From NCBI GenBank assembly GCA_003132425.1, contig PKXS01000138.1:3210-39147 (forward strand): 35,938 bases of DNA. The letters run 5' to 3'. The notes below the pieces were generated by a model. That model did not search any database, was not told the origin of the DNA, and was given only the letters and a program-made list of their open reading frames with translations. The position numbers and the translations under genes were made by a program. Shown piece after piece: positions 32,578-35,938 of this stretch. The stretch is from Gammaproteobacteria bacterium (GTDB taxonomy: Bacteria; Pseudomonadota; Gammaproteobacteria; Steroidobacterales; Steroidobacteraceae). Position 1 is the first letter of the stretch. Each line of letters starts with the position of its first letter.

Positions 32578-33939
32578 TTACTCTACACGAACGAGATTGG
32601 CGTACGAGAGCATCAGCCACTTCATGCCTTGGCTCTCGAAATTGACTTGAATTCTGGCATGCGGACCGTTTCCCTCGAAATTAAGAACCACGCCGTCGCC
32701 GAATTTCGAATGGCGGACTCGGCTTCCCATGCGCATCGACGGCTCCGGAGACTCCTCGAGGGCGCCCCGGCGAGCGAACACCGGCCGCGACACTTGCAGA
32801 CGCGGCCTGACCTCCTCGATCAATTCCGCCGGCAATTCGCTGATGAAGCGCGAAGGCTGCCCATAGGTGTCCACCCCATAGAGCCGGCGCTGCTCGGCAT
32901 AGGTGATATAGAGATGACGCATGGCGCGGGTAGCGCCCACGTAGCAAAGCCGCCGCTCCTCCTCCATCTGTGGCGGATCGTTCAGCGTCCGCGAGTGCGG
33001 AAACAGTCCCTCTTCCAGCCCGGCGAGCACCACCAGCGGAAACTCCAGCCCCTTCGCCGAGTGCAGCGTCATCAGCGTCACGCGCGCCTCAGGATCGTAC
33101 TGGTCCGCATCGCTCACCAGCGCTGCATGATCCAGAAACTCCGCCAGCGTCTCGCCTCGCTCCTGCGCATCCTGCGCCGCGTTCGCCAGTTCCTTCAGAT
33201 TCTCAATCCGCGAAAACGCCTCCGGCGTCCCCTCCTCTTCGAGCGATCGGATATACCCCGTGCGGTCGATGATGAACTTGATCAGTTCCGGCAGTGTCGC
33301 CGCACCTCCCGGCTTGCGAAATCCCGAAACCGAGTCCTGATCGGGTTCCTGATCCGAGCCCGAAGCCCCGAGCCCGGTGCCCTGTTCCTGTGCCGCCGCA
33401 TGCTCCACCGGAGGCTCCTCTGCAAACACCGAGAACTTCGCCGGTTCAAAGCTCTCCGCACCCTCCGCAATGTAATCGTCGGCTTCAACGTCATGTGTCA
33501 GCCCCAGCGTCCCCTGTGCGGCCGCGCCAAAGTCGAAGCGCGTGTCGTCCACCGCTGCCGCAAGCTCCGCGCCCGCCTCTGCCACTTGCGGAGCCACATC
33601 CGCCGTCAGCTTCTCGACGAAATTCGCGCCCATCATGGCCCGCGCATCCGTAATGATTCGCTGGAACCCATCCAGTGCCTGCAGGGCGCGCGATGGCAGC
33701 AGCTGCTTGTCGAGCGCCCGGTCGATCGCCGTCCACACGCTCGATCCCGTCTCCAGCGCGATCCGCTCCAGCGTCTCCATCGTCGTCTTCCCGATCCCGC
33801 GATGCCCGGAAAAGATATAGCCGTGCGCAATTCGGCCCTGTTCGAGAGCATTCAGCAGAGTACGCGTGACGTGCTCCTGCCCGGCAACGTCGGCAAACTT
33901 CTGGGGACGATATTTCCGTGCAAGAACCTGGTAGGCCAT
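32578..33939 (-). CDS. Chimeric ORF: DnaX N-terminus, PcrA/UvrD second half, UvrD C-terminus
   Basis: An intact 453-codon frame that does not correspond to any single family. Residues 1-53 ([20 protein letters not shown], then [16 protein letters not shown]) are the start of DNA polymerase III gamma/tau up to its Walker A motif. From 47 or 54 it is a UvrD/PcrA helicase 2A-2B region ([20 protein letters not shown], motif [13 protein letters not shown], motif [17 protein letters not shown]). The C-terminus ([29 protein letters not shown]) looks like gammaproteobacterial UvrD. The helicase Walker A and 1A/1B domains are missing, so no helicase activity is expected. Residues 116-212 are a low-complexity acidic/alanine linker. 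Misassembly at shared motifs is the simplest explanation. Confidence 0.75.
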   Translation of the reverse strand: MAYQVLARKYRPQKFADVAGQEHVTRTLLNALEQGRIAHGYIFSGHRGIGKTTMETLERIALETGSSVWTAIDRALDKQLLPSRALQALDGFQRIITDARAMMGANFVEKLTADVAPQVAEAGAELAAAVDDTRFDFGAAAQGTLGLTHDVEADDYIAEGAESFEPAKFSVFAEEPPVEHAAAQEQGTGLGASGSDQEPDQDSVSGFRKPGGAATLPELIKFIIDRTGYIRSLEEEGTPEAFSRIENLKELANAAQDAQERGETLAEFLDHAALVSDADQYDPEARVTLMTLHSAKGLEFPLVVLAGLEEGLFPHSRTLNDPPQMEEERRLCYVGATRAMRHLYITYAEQRRLYGVDTYGQPSRFISELPAELIEEVRPRLQVSRPVFARRGALEESPEPSMRMGSRVRHSKFGDGVVLNFEGNGPHARIQVNFESQGMKWLMLSYANLVRVE

Positions 33940-34025
33940 TTCGAATGCTTGATTGTATCGCCTGGATGGGACCTGAAATTTCCAGAACTTTCGAAGGCCG
34001 CCCGAACCCGGACTTTTTTCGACTG

Positions 34026-34490
34026 CTATTTTCTGAACACCCTTGCGGACAGATCGACCACTCGGTTCGAGCCACGTTCCGATACCGGAAACAGCGATGT
34101 CATCGCACGATCGAGCGTCACCAGGCGGCCCTTCCGATGCATCGCCAGGGCAACCAGATACGCATCGGTGATCTCACGGTATCCCTGGAGCCTTCTTCCG
34201 CACAGCGACAGAGCATGAGGAAGATCGAGATCGTCCGCCCAGAACACATGCCCGGGATGTTTGAGATTGGCCGCGAGAACATTCAATGCTTCGGTCACGC
34301 TCAGAGCGTCGGGAGTCAAAGCGGGGTTCGATGCCAGACGAACAAAGCCAGCCTGGGTAATCGGGCAGGTTGCCCAGTTCCTGCTACCTTCTGCGTGAAA
34401 CCACGCGGTGACCTTTTCATGATCTTGCTGTGTCGGCACCCACAAGGCGAGCAGTATGTTCACATCGAGCAGAAAACTCGACGCTACCAT
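34026..34490 (-). CDS. vapC: PIN-domain ribonuclease toxin (VapC family)
   Basis: A 154-residue protein with the PIN fold. The first acidic residue is in [12 protein letters not shown], further acidic positions are in [11 protein letters not shown] and [20 protein letters not shown], and the final one is in TLDRAM. These are the Mg2+-binding carboxylates of RNA-cleaving VapC toxins. Its ATG overlaps the antitoxin 3' end by 7 bases, the usual toxin-antitoxin arrangement. The RNA target is unknown. Confidence 0.88.
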   Translation of the reverse strand: MVASSFLLDVNILLALWVPTQQDHEKVTAWFHAEGSRNWATCPITQAGFVRLASNPALTPDALSVTEALNVLAANLKHPGHVFWADDLDLPHALSLCGRRLQGYREITDAYLVALAMHRKGRLVTLDRAMTSLFPVSERGSNRVVDLSARVFRK

Positions 34491-34708
34491 TCGTCCTCAA
34501 GCTCCAGAACGCGCCTGGTGGGAATCATTGGGGAATCCGGCGGCAGCACAGGCAGGTATACCCCATCGACGCACTTCAGTTCCAGCGGCCGCGAAATTCC
34601 CCGCCGGATCAGGTTGCTCGCCGCCTTGCCCACACTCAGTTTCCGCTGCTCCGCGTACTCCTTCACCTGTTCCAGCACGTCGTCATCAATCGCCAAAGTG
34701 GTGCGCAT
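34484..34708 (-). CDS. vapB: Ribbon-helix-helix antitoxin (VapB-type)
   Basis: A 74-residue protein. MRTTLAIDDDVLEQVKEYAE followed by SVGKAASNLIRRG is a CopG/Arc-like ribbon-helix-helix DNA-binding domain, and the C-terminal half (VYLPVLPPDSPMIPTRRVLE) would wrap the toxin. The ATG at 34708 is chosen because the seven residues before it do not fit the fold. It should neutralise the adjacent PIN toxin and autoregulate the pair. Confidence 0.85.
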   Translation of the reverse strand: MRTTLAIDDDVLEQVKEYAEQRKLSVGKAASNLIRRGISRPLELKCVDGVYLPVLPPDSPMIPTRRVLELEDEW

Positions 34709-34776
34709 AATGCTACTATGATGCCGCACTATGAAAGTGATGTCAAGATCTCCATCCTGGCATCAGTAGCCCGTGA

Positions 34777-35358
34777 ATGATGACACTCCTCTACCGCCTC
34801 GCCACCCCCGCCGACATCCCCCACCTCGGCCCCCTCATCGAGGCCTCCATCCGTGGCCTCCAGACCCGCGACTACTCCCCAACCCAGATCGAACAAGCCA
34901 TCGGCACCTGGCTCGGCCTCGATACCCATCTCATTGCCGACCAAACCTACTTCGCTGTCGAAGTCCCAACCGGATCCGAAAACAGCGCCAACCCCGACCG
35001 CCTCCCCACCATCGGCAATCTCGCCGCCTGCGGCGGCTGGTCTCGCCGCAAAACTCCATACGGCTCCGACCACCGCCCCAACCGCGACGACTCCTTCCCC
35101 GACCCGCGCTCCGACGCCGCCAAAATCCGCGCCTTCTTCGTCCACCCCGCCTGGGCCCGCCGCGGCATCGGCTCCCGCATCCTCGAGCTCTGCGAACAGG
35201 CCGCCCAGGCCGAAGGCTTCACCCGCTTCGAGATGGGAGCCACCCTCACCGGCATCCCCCTCTACCGCCACCACGGCTACGTCGAACACGAGCGCATCGA
35301 TCTGCCCCTCGCCAATGGCGAATCCCTCCCCATCGTGAAAATGGCCAAAAGCTTTTAG
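34777..35358 (+). CDS. GNAT-family N-acetyltransferase
   Basis: A 193-residue protein with the GNAT fold: an N-terminal YRLATPADIPHLGPLIEASI, beta-4 FFVHPAWARRGIGSRILELC carrying the R-R-G-I-G-S acetyl-CoA pyrophosphate loop, and a C-terminal MGATLTGIPLYRHHGY. The acceptor substrate is unknown. Codon third positions are overwhelmingly C, unlike genes left of 32.9 kb. A second ATG directly follows the first (MM). It is divergent from the VapBC pair. Confidence 0.88.
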   Translation: MMTLLYRLATPADIPHLGPLIEASIRGLQTRDYSPTQIEQAIGTWLGLDTHLIADQTYFAVEVPTGSENSANPDRLPTIGNLAACGGWSRRKTPYGSDHRPNRDDSFPDPRSDAAKIRAFFVHPAWARRGIGSRILELCEQAAQAEGFTRFEMGATLTGIPLYRHHGYVEHERIDLPLANGESLPIVKMAKSF

Positions 35359-35378
35359 TTGCCGACAAAGACGGCAAC
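35358..35378 (+). terminator. Possible weak terminator hairpin after the GNAT gene
   Basis: GTTGCCG (35358-35364) and CGGCAAC (35372-35378) form a perfect 7-base stem with a 7-base loop right at the GNAT stop codon. No T run follows, so it may be only an mRNA-stabilising hairpin. Confidence 0.35.
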
Positions 35379-35455
35379 CGAACAAGCGTATGATTGCCGG
35401 GCTGAGAAGTCCCTGAAACGTCCCCCACGAAAATCAAACTGGAGGAAACATCGAC

Positions 35456-35734
35456 ATGAAATTTATGACCACATGGTCATTTCCCACCGGAAACATTCCT
35501 GAAGCCGCCGAGCGCTTCCTCGCCGGCGAAGCGACACCCCCTGAAGGCGTAAAGCTGCTCGGACGCTGGCACAACACCGACTGTAGCGGAGGCTTCGTGC
35601 TGGTCGAGACCAACGATCCGATCGCGATGTACGCGGATGCCGCCAAGTGGGCGGACTTGCTGGAACTGAACACCGTCCCGGTGATCGAAGACGCCGATGC
35701 CGGACCTGTGCTCGCGAACCGCTTCAAAAAATAA
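35456..35734 (+). CDS. DUF3303-like small protein
   Basis: A 92-residue protein, MKFMTTWSFPTGNIPEAAER onward, with GVKLLGRWHNTDCSGGFVLV, LVETNDPIAMYADAAKWADL and VIEDADAG. This matches the pattern of the DUF3303 / dimeric alpha-beta barrel-like proteins of unknown function. GGAGGAAA about 9 bases before the ATG is a strong ribosome site. It is convergent with the SET-domain gene. Confidence 0.8.
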   Translation: MKFMTTWSFPTGNIPEAAERFLAGEATPPEGVKLLGRWHNTDCSGGFVLVETNDPIAMYADAAKWADLLELNTVPVIEDADAGPVLANRFKK

Positions 35735-35758
35735 CCTGCAACCCGGCCGGATACGCCG

Positions 35759-35938
35759 CTACTTCCGGCTCTGCTTACCGCGTGGCGCCGCAGTCCTGGG
35801 TCTGCTTTTCCTCCCCGCCCGCTTCTTCGCCCGCGCCCGCCGCCGGATCTCCTCCGGCGAATACATGCTTTTCCGGCAGTTCTTCGACCCGCAGTTGCAT
35901 CGCGCCTCGTCCTCGTCGCCGTCGTAGAGGTAGTAGTC
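35759..35938 (-). CDS. SET-domain lysine methyltransferase, C-terminal part
   Basis: An open minus-strand frame runs in from the right edge and stops at TAG 35759. Its 59 residues start DYYLYDGDEDEARCNCGSKN then CRKSMYSPEE. The aromatic DYxLYDGD segment followed by CxCGxxxC is the end of a SET domain with its zinc-binding post-SET cysteines. A strongly basic R/K/A tail follows. SET enzymes transfer a methyl group from AdoMet to protein lysine; bacterial targets are poorly known. The catalytic core lies outside the window. Confidence 0.7.
   Translation of the reverse strand, partial: DYYLYDGDEDEARCNCGSKNCRKSMYSPEEIRRRARAKKRAGRKSRPRTAAPRGKQSRK

Larger units (their letters stand above)
32940..35938. 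other. Segment of different, probably acidobacterial, origin
   Basis: From about residue 330 of the chimeric ORF rightwards, the protein types and codon habits differ from the rest of the window. The DnaX and PcrA pieces resemble acidobacterial versions from memory. The GNAT gene at 34777 uses almost only C-ending codons. Small accessory genes (VapBC, DUF3303, SET) replace the housekeeping operons. The left limit is uncertain because it lies within conserved helicase motifs. Confidence 0.45.

Noticed and set aside
32557-34218. Open frame of 553 residues on the plus strand
   Set aside because: Antisense to the helicase-like ORF and to part of the PIN gene. It is rich in R, P and L with no recognisable domain, as expected for the complement of high-GC coding DNA.
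34729-35385. Glycine/valine/alanine-rich 218-residue minus-strand frame
   Set aside because: Shadow of the GNAT gene caused by its C-ending codons; the composition is unnatural and there is no domain.
1-35938. CRISPR arrays, tRNA or rRNA genes, insertion sequences, prophage genes
   Set aside because: No regularly spaced repeats, cloverleaf sequences, transposase or phage structural genes were seen by eye on either strand.

Overview
Most of the window (about 1 to 32.9 kb) looks like a chromosomal piece of a gammaproteobacterium, probably a soil or freshwater lineage outside the enterics. The evidence is gene content and order. Complete or partial ntrB-ntrC, trmL, gpsA, secB, grxC, a rhodanese, envC and ctpA lie close together, recalling from memory the Pseudomonas ntrBC to ctpA neighbourhood. 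tatABC, dtd and trkAH are also present. Placement below class level is inference. No tRNA, rRNA, CRISPR array or insertion sequence was seen.

Layout: (1) 1-1961, nitrogen two-component genes ntrB (5' end cut off) and ntrC. (2) 1972-9059, a polyhydroxyalkanoate (PHA) region holding two synthase systems: phaP-phaC(class I)-phaB on the minus strand, then phaR and a second SDR on the minus strand, then phaE-phaC(class III) on the plus strand, translationally coupled to an mscS gene and followed by trmL. A small ImmA/IrrE-like HExxH protein gene sits inside this region. (3) 10625-12940, a small membrane protein, a PQQ-type sugar dehydrogenase with a problematic start codon, and two remnants (an internally deleted LysE exporter and a GNAT stub). 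(4) 12937-15142, a coupled minus-strand operon rhodanese-grxC-secB-gpsA. (5) 15203-19652, a plus-strand envelope run: envC-like, ctpA, a GGDEF cyclase and a PBP7-type endopeptidase. (6) 19672-22305, a TonB-dependent receptor under a TPP riboswitch, plus a MAPEG protein. (7) 22402-23305, an SRPBCC and a YvlD/holin-like protein. (8) 23332-29119, minus strand: tatA-tatB-tatC, then POT and OPT peptide transporters and an EamA exporter. (9) 29238-32570, dtd and trkA-trkH.

From about 32.9 kb to the right end the character changes. The ORF at 32578-33939 is a patchwork of a DnaX N-terminus, the second half of a PcrA/UvrD helicase, and a gammaproteobacterial-looking UvrD C-terminus. It is joined at two conserved motifs. 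Beyond it lie a VapBC pair, a GNAT gene with extreme C-ending codon use, a DUF3303-like gene and the tail of a SET-domain protein. This suggests acidobacterial-type DNA, either stitched on by misassembly of mixed reads or acquired by recombination. The last 3 kb should not be assigned to the same genome without read-level evidence.

How the genes fit together: PhaB supplies (R)-3-hydroxyacyl-CoA to one or both synthases, phasin coats the granules and PhaR senses PHA. TGC-N3-GCA inverted repeats overlap the candidate phaP and phaE promoters and are plausible PhaR operators. The THI element links the outer-membrane receptor to thiamine status, and its Shine-Dalgarno sequence lies inside the conserved 3' end of the aptamer.
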